Shown piece after piece: positions 23,347-32,160 of a DNA stretch of 57,768 bases. The notes below the pieces were generated by a model. It was not told the origin of the DNA and made no database searches. It saw only the letters and a list, made by a program, of their open reading frames with translations. The position numbers and the translations under genes were made by a program. Source of the DNA: a virus. Within the stretch, counting starts at the first letter, position 1. Every line of letters starts with the position of its first letter. The stretch spans positions 1-57,768 of the IMG/VR virus record IMGVR_UViG_3300034418_001494; one strand, given 5' to 3'.

Positions 23347-23743
23347 CTTCTTCTTCCTTATCTTCTTTGGTGTTGACGGTTCGGTAGTATACCACAACCT
23401 CTTTCAACTGATTAACATATCTACGAATCTCTTGCATGTTGTAAGACATGAGTTCGTAATCACCTACTGACATGGCAACGAATACAACACCACCATTATT
23501 CATATCCCTAATCTCATCTAGGAATGTGTCTAGGTTTTCATCAGACACCACATACCACTGCGGATCCTTCAGATCAATCGCACGGGGCATAGTGGGGTGA
23601 ACGATAGGAATCTGTACCTCAACGGTACGAATCTCTACAGGGGCGGGGGCGGGAATCTTCGGTCCCCCAAGAAAACTCGCACAACCACTAGTTATCAAGG
23701 TTGTCAATAAAAGCAGACTCAGCTTCAATGGTGTCAAAGACAT
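23309..23743 (-). CDS. Rz1: Outer-membrane spanin-like lipoprotein (Rz1-like, o-spanin)
   Basis: 144 residues. The signal LSLLLLTTLITSGC ends in a lipobox with Cys21, followed by a Pro-rich PKIPAPAPVEIRTVEVQIP, typical of Rz1. The mature domain (VVSDENLDTFLDEIRDM, DYELMSYNMQEIRRYVNQL) is much longer than lambda Rz1 (60 residues). o-spanins join an inner-membrane partner to fuse the membranes at lysis. The first 56 nt overlap the i-spanin-like gene, the classic Rz/Rz1 layout. The host is therefore Gram-negative. Confidence 0.7.
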   Translation of the reverse strand: MSLTPLKLSLLLLTTLITSGCASFLGGPKIPAPAPVEIRTVEVQIPIVHPTMPRAIDLKDPQWYVVSDENLDTFLDEIRDMNNGGVVFVAMSVGDYELMSYNMQEIRRYVNQLKEVVVYYRTVNTKEDKEEEDGVEENSDSGKS

Positions 23744-24092
23744 CTTTTGTTCCCCTATTAATACGTGTTTGAATTAGGCCTGGTTTGGCAGCTGCAAGTC
23801 TTGCAAGGTCATGACGTGCAAAGATGTCGAGATATCTCTGTTTTTCCTGTTCGATCTCGTTGTTACGTTGGGTCATATCATTGAGTGCGGTTGTCTGTCT
23901 TTCTAGGTTAACCTGTAACGCCTCGATGGTGTTGACCTGTTCTTGTTGTGCAATCTTTAGTGCGTTGATTTCATTCGCCTGAGTTATCGCTCTTGCCTCC
24001 AAGGTGTTAATCTTGGTTTCGGTGGTATTGTAGTAGATGTAACCACCAGCGCCCATTGCGAGAACAACTCCAAGTAAAATTTTACTAAACAT
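23688..24092 (-). CDS. Rz: Inner-membrane spanin-like protein (Rz-like, i-spanin)
   Basis: 134 residues. One N-terminal membrane helix (residues ~3-21, ILLGVVLAMGAGGYIYY) then a long periplasmic coiled coil (NTLEARAITQANEINALKIA, EALQVNLERQTTALNDMTQR), as in Rz. It ends with an acidic helix. Overlaps the lipoprotein gene downstream by 56 nt in another frame. Spanin pairs act last in lysis, after holin and endolysin; the likely endolysin is at 39974-40474. Confidence 0.7.
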   Translation of the reverse strand: MFSKILLGVVLAMGAGGYIYYNTTETKINTLEARAITQANEINALKIAQQEQVNTIEALQVNLERQTTALNDMTQRNNEIEQEKQRYLDIFARHDLARLAAAKPGLIQTRINRGTKDVFDTIEAESAFIDNLDN

Positions 24093-24747
24093 TCTGCATG
24101 ATCTCCCTGATCAAGTCCTTACCCTTCTTACCAGTGTGGTGTACAATCAGAGGGTTCTTTACTGCGATATTATCTATGTAGTCTAACCGTAGTGTATTGT
24201 ATTTATGCGGTAACGGTTCTATGACTGCCATCTTTGCAATATCGTCACCAGCGAACATTGCATAGAGAGTTTCTTGATCTCCCTGTATAGGTTTGTTGAT
24301 GCACTCAGACGCCCATGCACGTAGGATGTTGGGTGTTCCTTCGAATACGACTACTCCAGAGTTGTACCACATTCCATGTTCACCCCGTCTTCGAGTCCAC
24401 GGTCTGTCTTCACACATACTTATTTTGAAAGGAACAGTGTGTTCGAAGATACTGTCGATGTTATCGAATATCTCACAGTCCGTATCAAGCCAACAAGACT
24501 TCTTTGACTGGAAGGAAATATCCAACATGGCGCGAGGTTTCTTGAACCACCCCACCGCCTCTGTCTTGATTTCATAACGAGTGACATTCTCTTCGAGTTT
24601 GTCAACGAAGTCCGCCATGTCTTCACTCATACCAAAGTCACACACAAACAGGTGCGTGTCATTATTTTCAAAATAGTTGCGGATGAACCAAGGCAACTGC
24701 CATTCGGTCACTTCGTCACAACCCGTAAGGAAAGTCTTATCCAACAT
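24085..24747 (-). CDS. GT8-like glycosyltransferase
   Basis: 220 residues from the ATG at 24747; upstream starts up to 24786 cannot be excluded. CWLDTDCEIFDNIDSIFEH contains the DxD metal/sugar-nucleotide motif, YNSGVVVFEG and GDQETLYAMF match the GT8 core, and the C-terminal LIVHHTGKKGKD is the family's final His segment. Would transfer a sugar from an NDP-sugar to an unknown acceptor. First of the 24-40 kb glycan block reading from the left; ends 8 nt into the i-spanin gene. Confidence 0.7.
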   Translation of the reverse strand: MLDKTFLTGCDEVTEWQLPWFIRNYFENNDTHLFVCDFGMSEDMADFVDKLEENVTRYEIKTEAVGWFKKPRAMLDISFQSKKSCWLDTDCEIFDNIDSIFEHTVPFKISMCEDRPWTRRRGEHGMWYNSGVVVFEGTPNILRAWASECINKPIQGDQETLYAMFAGDDIAKMAVIEPLPHKYNTLRLDYIDNIAVKNPLIVHHTGKKGKDLIREIMQNV

Positions 24748-25498
24748 GTGTGTTATACCCATAATCTCCATTGAACACATACTCATCGTACTGGTTTATA
24801 TATGAGATGGTCATGTCACTGCACTCTAACAAAAAACTCTTATCGTCTAGTGCGCCCCGTAGGTCAACCTTCGGTAGGGTTCTTAGTCCCCCGAACGAGG
24901 TATCGAAGTAAGGCACAACAACCTTAGACATAAACTCTTCTTCTAGATCCTCATACTTCAACACAATGTCAGCGGGTTCGACAAATCTCTTTTGTTCTAA
25001 GAACCGGCCGTGTCTCCAAGGGATCTCAGTTTCGATGAATCTGTTAAAACTGTGATTTGCAAAACGTTTTCTATCCGGATCTGTGGACGTTGCGTTACCT
25101 CTGTGCCACTGTTCGTATTGTTCACGTATCCTAGTGTAGGGGTCTCTGACTACCGTGATTGTTGTACCCAGACCATCCAACACATTGTTATCCGTCAACG
25201 TGGCGGCGAACTCCGATTGCGTTTGATACATGGTATCGGTTGTGGAGAAATCTTCAATTCGAAATTTTCTAATGTGTTCGAACAACCAAGATTTGATTCT
25301 ATCCATCCCAGTATTGGGGTTCCAGATAAAGGTTAATATTTGACCACCTTCGGTAGTCACTTGGATGTTCGATTCTCTGTTCTCTAACCAAAGAGAACGA
25401 GGCATTAGGTTCGCTTCCGGAAAATCGTCCGGTAACCTATAAGGTGGTTCTGCCGGTGGTGTACCGAACGTGACTTTTCTATAAATTCTCGATGACAT
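24737..25498 (-). CDS. Sulfotransferase-like P-loop protein
   Basis: 253 residues from the ATG at 25498 (AAGG just upstream); 25510 is an alternative. ILTFIWNPNTGMDRI may be the 5'-phosphosulfate loop in degenerate form. TITVVRDPYTRIREQYEQWH is a good 3'-phosphate-binding segment, and ADIVLKYEDLEEEF is a conserved sulfotransferase strand. Would transfer sulfate from PAPS to a hydroxyl, probably on glycan. Overlaps both neighbours slightly. Confidence 0.6.
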   Translation of the reverse strand: MSSRIYRKVTFGTPPAEPPYRLPDDFPEANLMPRSLWLENRESNIQVTTEGGQILTFIWNPNTGMDRIKSWLFEHIRKFRIEDFSTTDTMYQTQSEFAATLTDNNVLDGLGTTITVVRDPYTRIREQYEQWHRGNATSTDPDRKRFANHSFNRFIETEIPWRHGRFLEQKRFVEPADIVLKYEDLEEEFMSKVVVPYFDTSFGGLRTLPKVDLRGALDDKSFLLECSDMTISYINQYDEYVFNGDYGYNTHVG

Positions 25499-26132
25499 AT
25501 CCTTCACCATAGTTGTGTTTTGCGAGACATCCCTCTTCTTTTTGTATGGTTGTGAAACTATCATCTGCTTTTGCGACGAAGGGGTAATGTTCTTGCAACC
25601 AAGGGAATGTATCTATATTTAGGTAAACATCGGTGGGTTTTGGAGATATTTTTGCGGTTCTTATGAACGCTTCCGCACCTTTAGGGTTTACCATATACGC
25701 ATGGGCGCCGGGAAAATATCTCTTAGTTGTGAGTGGACCCATACCAAAGAAAGAGGGTTGATTGAATTTACCGTAACTAGGTGCACCCAGATTTACTGCC
25801 CCCTTAAAAATATTAGATGCGGGTAACTCATTGATCACAACTGCATCATGTTCAAAGATGACTATAGGTTGACCGATTTCAAGTAAACACTTCTTCCACA
25901 GAGAATAGTGTGACAGGAACGCAGACAGACAGTTTGCGTGTCGAGAATAAACCTCAGAGAAACCATCAGGGTCTATACCCTCACTCTTTGCGATTGAGAA
26001 GGGACTATCGTTTGGAGTAATCGCCTTGAACTTCTCGACCTGTAACCCGATCTTTTTTGCACTTGCGATACATCGATCTGCGGACTCGACGGACTTAGGA
26101 TTGTCCATAATAGTGATAACAAAACTCTTCAT
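25479..26132 (-). CDS. Glycosyltransferase family 25-like protein
   Basis: 217 residues from the ATG at 26132, with AGGA five bases upstream. FVITIMDNPKSVESADRCIA, HANCLSAFLSHYSLWKKCL, IVIFEHDAVVI and GAHAYMVNPKGAEAFI are the ordered landmarks of GT25 (LPS galactosyltransferase/procollagen type), with EHD in place of the usual EDD. Paralogue of the next gene upstream. Probably modifies a surface glycan. Confidence 0.7.
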   Translation of the reverse strand: MKSFVITIMDNPKSVESADRCIASAKKIGLQVEKFKAITPNDSPFSIAKSEGIDPDGFSEVYSRHANCLSAFLSHYSLWKKCLLEIGQPIVIFEHDAVVINELPASNIFKGAVNLGAPSYGKFNQPSFFGMGPLTTKRYFPGAHAYMVNPKGAEAFIRTAKISPKPTDVYLNIDTFPWLQEHYPFVAKADDSFTTIQKEEGCLAKHNYGEGYVIENL

Positions 26133-26134
26133 AA

Positions 26135-27079
26135 CTATCCTGTTGTAGTAGACTTCACTCCCTGCACTACAGTGTAATAAGGCCACATCACTTGCATCCA
26201 AGGGAAGAACTGTTTGCACATCAGTGCATCGTTAGGCCACATTCCAATTTCATTCACTTTATCTAGGAGTTTCTTTGCGGCCCAAGGTTTGATGATGTAT
26301 GCAGAGTTTCCTGCAAGACCTTGAGGTAGAGGATCGTCTCCGATCTGATCAACAGAGGGAACCTTATGGAACCCATACTTACCAAACAACGCATTGTGGA
26401 AAACAGATGCCTTGCGTGTTGCACCGATAGGACTGTTGAGTCCAAGGATACCTCCCGCAAAACTACCAATAGGTTCTCTGGACAAACACTCATCCATGAC
26501 CTGTCTTCTTTTAGGAATATCCCATCCTGTGACCATCATCTCCTTTGTGTCGTTCCACCTATCAAACCAGTCCGTTGTTAGTCTAAGTGGTTCGGGATCT
26601 GAGATGTCCTTCCACACAAACTTGCGAATAAACAGGGCGTCCTGTTCCAGAACCATAACAGGTTCGTTCATGTCAATACAGTACTGCCAGGCTCTCATGT
26701 GAGATACCATACATGCAATGACTTTGTTCTGATCGTTGGCGATATACGCTTTCTTGTACAGTCCGGTTGCAAGATCCAACCCACTTGTTTCTGGTGTTGC
26801 AGGCCAAGTCCACTGAAGGTGTTTACCCTTGAGGTAATAAATCTCACCCATTCCTTTACCCAGTGTGGTGGGTGTAGTGGCATCCATCACAACCGGATTG
26901 ATCTTCGAACCCGTTATCTCAATACTCTTTAAGAGGTTACGAGTTGCGTGTGTCGCAGCTGCGTTATGGAACAGAGAGATGATGACTGCTTTAATATGAC
27001 GGTCACCATCTAAATCGGTAACCGTGGGTTCTGCATTTTCTATCTCATTCGCCATACGTATTCTTTCTACCAAGTTCAT
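26135..27079 (-). CDS. Glycosyltransferase family 25-like protein, paralogue
   Basis: 314 residues (an ATG at 27055 is an alternative start). VIACMVSHMRAWQYCIDMNE, VMVLEQDALFI and GNSAYIIKPWAAKKLLDKV match GT25, with EQD at the metal site. Longer than its downstream neighbour and divergent in the acceptor region (DWFDRWNDTKEMMVTGWD). Overlaps the sulfotransferase stop by 4 nt (ATGA). Confidence 0.65.
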   Translation of the reverse strand: MNLVERIRMANEIENAEPTVTDLDGDRHIKAVIISLFHNAAATHATRNLLKSIEITGSKINPVVMDATTPTTLGKGMGEIYYLKGKHLQWTWPATPETSGLDLATGLYKKAYIANDQNKVIACMVSHMRAWQYCIDMNEPVMVLEQDALFIRKFVWKDISDPEPLRLTTDWFDRWNDTKEMMVTGWDIPKRRQVMDECLSREPIGSFAGGILGLNSPIGATRKASVFHNALFGKYGFHKVPSVDQIGDDPLPQGLAGNSAYIIKPWAAKKLLDKVNEIGMWPNDALMCKQFFPWMQVMWPYYTVVQGVKSTTTG

Positions 27080-27765
27080 CGCCAGTAGTTCTTAGTCGCC
27101 CCTGTATCAAAGTCGAACCCCCAGTAGTCAATGTCCTTCCTGTACCAGTCCGCAACTACCTGTATAGTCTTATCATTATACATGGACTGATAGGGGTCTG
27201 TCAAGAGTCCTGTTACGTTACGAGGTTCCGGATCGAACAGTACCTTGAAATAGGCTTTGATATCATCGTTGTAGTTCTCAAACCGAAGGATGTCGCACCT
27301 TACATTACCCTCTTTGTCACACACGTGATCGTATGCGGGATACCAACCCCGCACTGCACGATGCCACATAAATTCTTCACCACCCCACTTGTGACGTTCC
27401 TCAAGGAACGCTTCGAAGGATGATACATCCGCATACTCTTTGTTACCGTAGACGTTCGAATTGTATTCGACCTCAATGACCTTCTTTGCAAACCAGTAAC
27501 GAGATACAACTCTTGCCCAAGGGTTTCGAACTATCGCAAAAGACTTATAGGTGTTTCTTATCGTATTATCCACGTCTCTCCATCGGGCGTGTTCGTACCC
27601 CATATCATCACCCGTGGCTCGCATCTTTTCTTCGAGACGTTTGGTGTATGTCCTATTACAATGGTGAGTCGGGTGTGCAAGTATCAGACGTTTGCGTAAC
27701 TCCACATTTCTGCGGAGAGTCATACCACCGTTTTTGGGGATGTGTATGAAGAGTTTACGATCCAT
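27076..27765 (-). CDS. Sulfotransferase
   Basis: 229 residues. LFIHIPKNGGMTLRRNV is the 5'-phosphosulfate loop (IPKNGGxT) of the carbohydrate sulfotransferase family, and SFAIVRNPWARVVSRYWFAK is the 3'-phosphate-binding segment with R and S. CDILRFENYNDDIKAYF is the third conserved strand. The best sulfotransferase of the block. Needs PAPS, which the APS-kinase-like protein at 12.0-12.5 kb might provide. A consensus sigma70-like promoter lies within the gene. Confidence 0.85.
   Translation of the reverse strand: MDRKLFIHIPKNGGMTLRRNVELRKRLILAHPTHHCNRTYTKRLEEKMRATGDDMGYEHARWRDVDNTIRNTYKSFAIVRNPWARVVSRYWFAKKVIEVEYNSNVYGNKEYADVSSFEAFLEERHKWGGEEFMWHRAVRGWYPAYDHVCDKEGNVRCDILRFENYNDDIKAYFKVLFDPEPRNVTGLLTDPYQSMYNDKTIQVVADWYRKDIDYWGFDFDTGATKNYWR
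27175..27204 (-). promoter_or_regulatory. Consensus sigma70-like promoter inside the sulfotransferase gene
   Basis: Minus strand TTGACA (27199-27204), 18-nt spacer and TATAAT (27175-27180), 12 of 12 consensus bases. Would transcribe the two GT25 genes downstream (26135-27079 and 25479-26132). Confidence 0.6.
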
Positions 27766-28405
27766 GCATTACCCTTAAGATATAAGAGTCGGGATTTCTA
27801 CATATCGCCCCCAGATGCATGTACTCACGTTCGTGGTAGTCATAGTGTTTGACATCGTACTTATCGATGGTGTTCATCAATCGGATGTGTTCTCCGATCT
27901 TGTACCTATCGGGTTGTTTCTTTACCCAAGGGTCGTTAGCGGCATAATCCCGATCTAACATGTAAACGTCTTCGATGAAGTACACCCCGTCTTGTTTTAG
28001 AAACGGGAAACAGTTTTCGAAAGTCTTTCGGTTCGCTTCAGGCCAGTGTGCACCATCATCGATAATAAAGTCAAACTTGATATCGTTACCCCACATCCTA
28101 CGGATTGCATTCGGCAGTGCGGCGTGACAACTATCATACTTCAACCACTTCACACGTTCATCCTTCAGGACATCAAGACTATCGGGATGAGTCCTCTCAA
28201 AGATGTCGATTGTGTAAATAGTCGCATGAGGAAAATATTCCAAAAATGCGGCAGTACTCTCCCCCCGAAAACAACCAATCTCAAGAAGATTGAGTTGGTC
28301 ATCCTTCACGTCCCAGAAATACTGCTCGTAACAGTTGTCGTAACAGTGTTTCTTAGTACCTTTGTCGCAATCCCACTTGTCGAATAATTCTCTTAACGTT
28401 CCCAT
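27755..28405 (-). CDS. Class I SAM-dependent methyltransferase
   Basis: 216 residues. NLLEIGCFRGESTAAFLEYF is the SAM-binding motif I, IYTIDIF the acidic motif II, and FDFIIDDGAHWPEANRKTF motif IV, as in the macrocin O-methyltransferase/cephalosporin-hydroxylase-like group. The substrate is probably a sugar or lipid of the glycan system. Overlaps neighbours by 11-13 nt. Confidence 0.75.
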   Translation of the reverse strand: MGTLRELFDKWDCDKGTKKHCYDNCYEQYFWDVKDDQLNLLEIGCFRGESTAAFLEYFPHATIYTIDIFERTHPDSLDVLKDERVKWLKYDSCHAALPNAIRRMWGNDIKFDFIIDDGAHWPEANRKTFENCFPFLKQDGVYFIEDVYMLDRDYAANDPWVKKQPDRYKIGEHIRLMNTIDKYDVKHYDYHEREYMHLGAICRNPDSYILRVMHGS

Positions 28406-28947
28406 TTCACGTACATCCTATTCCTGTCAGGCATCAATTCGGTCACCTCAAACCCGTTCTTTCTTGATAGATCGATGTGATGATCTATCGTCCAGTTGAA
28501 GAAGGGTATCTCACCTACCCTATCATTACCATGATCTCTGTGGCCCGGATTGCACCTCCAGTAGATCCTAGATTTTTCCTTTAGTGCCTCACACACTCTC
28601 TTGCATTGCAATTCAACAAGATCATACGATCCAAAGTTGATACTACCCAGACAGAATGCAACGTCATATTTATCCTCGTACATATCGACAACTTCATAGT
28701 CTTCAATCGGACATACTTCATCCGCACCTATATCAGTAATATCGATACCGTGGAGTAGATCAATATGACGCTTAAAAGGATTGACTCCGCAACCGACATC
28801 TAATACCCTTTCTTCTCTTTTCACTTCATCAATCAGTCGAAACCCAGTCCAGTAGTAACCATCTAAACCAGCGGTTCTGGAACTAGGCCACGTGTTAGTA
28901 AAATAATCCTTCAAAAAATCCATGTGTGGATTAAGGTCTGTAGACAT
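28393..28947 (-). CDS. SAM-dependent methyltransferase (small)
   Basis: 184 residues. RVLDVGCGVNPFKRHI is motif I, followed by LHGIDITDIGADEVC (motif II) and YDVAFCLGSINFGSYDL. Short Rossmann methyltransferase of unknown substrate. Second of two adjacent methyltransferases, which may act in sequence on one glycan. Confidence 0.7.
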   Translation of the reverse strand: MSTDLNPHMDFLKDYFTNTWPSSRTAGLDGYYWTGFRLIDEVKREERVLDVGCGVNPFKRHIDLLHGIDITDIGADEVCPIEDYEVVDMYEDKYDVAFCLGSINFGSYDLVELQCKRVCEALKEKSRIYWRCNPGHRDHGNDRVGEIPFFNWTIDHHIDLSRKNGFEVTELMPDRNRMYVKWER

Positions 28948-29545
28948 AAACTTTCACATCCTTCTTAGAGTATTCATCTGTTATGACCGAAGGATCTAAT
29001 TTCCAAGTTAGGTCAAGTAACTTCAGAACCTCTAAGTTGTTATCACATTGAGTTACTTTATTTTCGTTCTTATATATGAATTGCATTATCGCCTGATTCT
29101 GTCTTTGAATCTGGTCAAACATGTTTTCTTGATTTTTGTACCAAGCGTAGTTCGGGTAGGTTATATCAAAACCTCCACACTCATTCCACCACTTCCAACA
29201 CTCATAGTCGTTTCGATAGACCAGAATAATCCGGTACTTGTGAAAGTTCTGTAGTTGGGTTGAAAGTGTGTGTGACTTGATCAACCGGACACCTTCACCA
29301 CTAAATGGCAAGTCCCAGTTTGAGGGATCAAAGTCGAACTCCATCATGGGGTCAAAGTATGCACCACCATGAACCAGTCCGTTGTTGTGTGTGTATTTTC
29401 GTTCAGGTGTAGAGTCGGTGTGATCGAAGTCGGGTGCGATCCAAATGTTATTAGACACACCAGACCAACGAGAGCCTGGCGCACCTGTGAATAGGATATA
29501 CCTATTTTCTTTCAGACTTGGGTCTAAGACCTTTCCAGACTTCAT
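28931..29545 (-). CDS. Sulfotransferase-like P-loop protein
   Basis: 204 residues. YILFTGAPGSRWSGVSNNIW is a modified P-loop (GAPGSRWSG lacks the GKS lysine, as sulfotransferases do). YRIILVYRNDYECWKWWNEC fills the place of the 3'-phosphate-binding strand. A family frequent in cyanophages and other marine myoviruses. Sulfotransferase activity is inferred from fold signs only. Confidence 0.5.
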   Translation of the reverse strand: MKSGKVLDPSLKENRYILFTGAPGSRWSGVSNNIWIAPDFDHTDSTPERKYTHNNGLVHGGAYFDPMMEFDFDPSNWDLPFSGEGVRLIKSHTLSTQLQNFHKYRIILVYRNDYECWKWWNECGGFDITYPNYAWYKNQENMFDQIQRQNQAIMQFIYKNENKVTQCDNNLEVLKLLDLTWKLDPSVITDEYSKKDVKVYVYRP

Positions 29546-30173
29546 TATCTAACCAGTGCTCCTCAACATATTTTACATATTTGTTATTCTGATCTTCTAC
29601 CAGTATATCATACACTCTTGGGTTGTCGTAGTCAATAGGAAATCCTAGAGTCCTCGACAAATACTTTAAGTACATACCTTTATGTAGGTATAAAGTTTCG
29701 TGGGATAGAAACGCAAAGTCGCAATCAAGACAACGATAGTACGCCATCGCAGTAGGTAGGGTTATTTCGTCCCTTACCCTTTCCTGTTGAAGACAGTTGA
29801 TGTTACGGTCACGAGAGACGATACAAACAGTTACTCTATGACCCGCACTCTTGGCTTCATCAACGAACTCCTGAATGGCGGGAATTCGTTTCTCTCCGTC
29901 AAAGACAAATGGGACACTGACGTTTGCGACAACGTAGTCCTCTTTGATCTTCTCTAGGGTAGGAACGGTCAGTTCCGGATTGACCCAACATTCTGCAAAG
30001 GGTTCCTCATCACTCGGAATCCAATACTTCTCTCCAAAGTCCCAACCATAGACATGTTCGCTGAGACCAAGGATTTTACTGAATAAGTGATTACCAGAAC
30101 CCTGTGGGCCTGTGACCAATAGAATGTGTTTTCCGATTGGTCTGTTTCGGTTATACTCGTTGTTGTCCGACAT
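29502..30173 (-). CDS. P-loop/sulfotransferase-like protein
   Basis: 223 residues. HILLVTGPQGSGNHLFSKIL is a P-loop-like start with Asn-His in place of Lys-Ser/Thr, again pointing to the sulfotransferase branch rather than kinases. VTVCIVSRDRNINCLQQERV may be the second phosphate-binding segment. Overlaps the preceding and following genes by 22-44 nt. Substrate unknown. Confidence 0.5.
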   Translation of the reverse strand: MSDNNEYNRNRPIGKHILLVTGPQGSGNHLFSKILGLSEHVYGWDFGEKYWIPSDEEPFAECWVNPELTVPTLEKIKEDYVVANVSVPFVFDGEKRIPAIQEFVDEAKSAGHRVTVCIVSRDRNINCLQQERVRDEITLPTAMAYYRCLDCDFAFLSHETLYLHKGMYLKYLSRTLGFPIDYDNPRVYDILVEDQNNKYVKYVEEHWLDNEVWKGLRPKSERK

Positions 30174-30843
30174 AGGTACGTACCTTCAATGGGTTAACTT
30201 CATCTGTTGGGCCTGTACCAGAGTCAGGCGCAAACACGAAAAGGGTTACGTCTTCACCTTTGTTACACATAAAATTATGTAGAACGTTTCTTTCCATAAC
30301 CCAAACGTCACCCCTGTTAATGGGGAACACTTCGTTGTTGTCAAGTTCGATCTGACCGGATCCACTGAGGATAAGACCGATACGTTGACTTGGGTGAGTA
30401 TGGAGTGTTTGTTGCATTCCTTTGGGGAAGTGCACGTAGTTGATGACCGGAAGTCCTAATCGGCCCGGATTGACTGCGGTGGTGTTAGTACCACCATCCA
30501 TGTAGGATAGATTACCTGTTACACCACGGGCGTTGGGTACAAACAAACGTTCGTCGTTCATCCCAAGTCCATAGTATTTGATGTTGACTAGTGTGGAGTC
30601 CTCATCCAGTGTTTCTGCCTGAAACCCTGAGTTCACCGAAGCGGCGAAGTTCGAGTCTTTGATACTCCACCCACTGTTGTTACTTCGAAAGTTGCAAGAC
30701 TTGCCCATCACATAACTGTTATGGTCCTGCCAACCTTCCGACACTTCTTCGTATTGTCCTTTCCACACCTGAACGTCATATCTCCAGATATCGTTTACCT
30801 GAAACGTTTCACCGTGATGGAGATGGAACATGTTGTTCTTCAT
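30151..30843 (-). CDS. Cupin-domain protein
   Basis: 230 residues from the ATG at 30843 (ATGA overlap with the preceding stop). LHTHPSQRIGLILSGSGQIE and INRGDVWVMERNVLHNF are cupin motifs 1 and 2 with metal-binding His residues. The N-terminal half (~110 residues) is an extra beta-rich region. Sugar epimerase, dioxygenase or binding roles are possible. Confidence 0.7.
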   Translation of the reverse strand: MKNNMFHLHHGETFQVNDIWRYDVQVWKGQYEEVSEGWQDHNSYVMGKSCNFRSNNSGWSIKDSNFAASVNSGFQAETLDEDSTLVNIKYYGLGMNDERLFVPNARGVTGNLSYMDGGTNTTAVNPGRLGLPVINYVHFPKGMQQTLHTHPSQRIGLILSGSGQIELDNNEVFPINRGDVWVMERNVLHNFMCNKGEDVTLFVFAPDSGTGPTDEVNPLKVRTYVGQQRV

Positions 30844-31403
30844 AATCCTGTCACCTCTAAAATCTCTGTCGGAATGAAGGGTTTCTCCATTCTTTCTGGA
30901 TGCCATACTATCGCACCAATGTTGTTTTTATACCACGATTCACAGTCTCCCTCTGGATCAGTTGCAAGTACTACAGATCCGGGCGGTGGTTCTGCAATCC
31001 AGATATCGTGATAACTATTGACCCAGTAAGGTCTTCCATCATAAAAAACGTTGTGTTCTGTTATGTAGTGTTGTTCCTTAATTTTATCACCTTCGACGTA
31101 TCCACCCAGAATTGAGGTGAGTAGAAACGCCCCGTGACAAATACCAAGTACGGGTTTACCTTCGGTCACCATCTCTGTGGCGATCCCTACTTCTGTGATG
31201 ATACGAATATCGTCGTTCCGCCCACCTGTTATGATGAGTAGATCCAATTCGTCTGAGAGGGTTTCATAATCTAAGTCTTCACGATTTGGGATAGGAATGA
31301 GTTCATGACCCTTTAGGAACTTGTACCAACCATGTTCTAAAGCGTCATGAACTATTCCAGTGTTAGGAAACGTGAGGACTCGTTGAGTGAGTCCAATTTT
31401 CAT
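30840..31403 (-). CDS. Class I glutamine amidotransferase-like protein
   Basis: 187 residues. KPVLGICHGAFLL contains the nucleophile elbow with Cys89, and IVWHPERME supplies the catalytic His168 and Glu170 of the Triad class I / peptidase C26 fold. The partner synthase that would use the ammonia is not obvious. It may act on a glycan amide or as a gamma-glutamyl hydrolase. Located between a cupin and a ferritin-like gene. Confidence 0.75.
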   Translation of the reverse strand: MKIGLTQRVLTFPNTGIVHDALEHGWYKFLKGHELIPIPNREDLDYETLSDELDLLIITGGRNDDIRIITEVGIATEMVTEGKPVLGICHGAFLLTSILGGYVEGDKIKEQHYITEHNVFYDGRPYWVNSYHDIWIAEPPPGSVVLATDPEGDCESWYKNNIGAIVWHPERMEKPFIPTEILEVTGL

Positions 31404-31406
31404 GAT

Positions 31407-32105
31407 TTACCAACCGTAAGCTTCGTTTACGAGTTCACGTGATCCAGTCGCTTCAACTGTGTTTGCACACGAGATTTCAAAAAGGTCTTTACGCATACCT
31501 TCAACAACACGTTGGACACGGTTCTGTGTCTCTTCGTCTGTTGCAACCTTGCGTAGTTTGTATCCACCGATTGCACTGTGGAAACCTTCGTCCTTTGCGA
31601 TCTCACGATAACGACTTGAAATGAATGAGTCTTCGATGGTGTCTGCCATCTGGTTCCAGACTGCTTCCGCACGTCCTTCCGCAACCAACTGATACGCGGC
31701 GAGAACTGCTTCGTCATTCTCTGCACCATACTTCTCTAACAGAGTCGCACCCTTTGCGGTATCCATCTCACGTTCCTTGCGGATTGCAGAGGCTGCATCG
31801 ATCTCCTCACCAGAGATGTGTTCGATAACTTCCTTGACCATGCGATAGTGTTTCGCCTCGTCTGCGGCTTGTTTAGAAAGAAGTTCTAATTCTTTGGGGT
31901 CTGCGTCATCCGCTGCATTTGCGATCTGCATAGAAATCTCAGACATGTTCATACGTTCATTGACCATGCGACCAATGAAGTGATCGACCATTTCCTCTTC
32001 GGAAAGGTCACCTTCGAAGTACGCCTTGACATTCATCTTAGACGCCTCGAAGAGGGCTTGGTTTTCGTTGCGAATTTTCTTCACAAACTCTTGTGGTTCT
32101 AACAT
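31407..32105 (-). CDS. Ferritin-like di-iron protein
   Basis: 232 residues, all helical. Two ExxH motifs, EAKH (Glu83, His86) and EGFH (Glu173, His176), plus Glu50 (VNERMNM) and Glu143 form a complete ferritin-like di-iron set as in oxidases and hydroxylases of the four-helix type. The substrate is unknown; it may hydroxylate or deformylate a small molecule or supply a building block to the glycan enzymes around it. Has a late box about 50 nt upstream and a consensus promoter in the gene before it. Confidence 0.7.
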   Translation of the reverse strand: MLEPQEFVKKIRNENQALFEASKMNVKAYFEGDLSEEEMVDHFIGRMVNERMNMSEISMQIANAADDADPKELELLSKQAADEAKHYRMVKEVIEHISGEEIDAASAIRKEREMDTAKGATLLEKYGAENDEAVLAAYQLVAEGRAEAVWNQMADTIEDSFISSRYREIAKDEGFHSAIGGYKLRKVATDEETQNRVQRVVEGMRKDLFEISCANTVEATGSRELVNEAYGW

Positions 32106-32152
32106 AAGGTTCTCCTGTTAATCACTCTTTTAATATAGATGTTCACCTTCTT

Positions 32153-32160
32153 TATTTATA
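32153..32160 (-). promoter_or_regulatory. T4-type late promoter box overlapping a stop codon
   Basis: TATAAATA on the minus strand 48 nt before the ATG at 32105. Its TAA is the stop codon of the 264-residue gene (CTTATAAATA). Confidence 0.6.
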
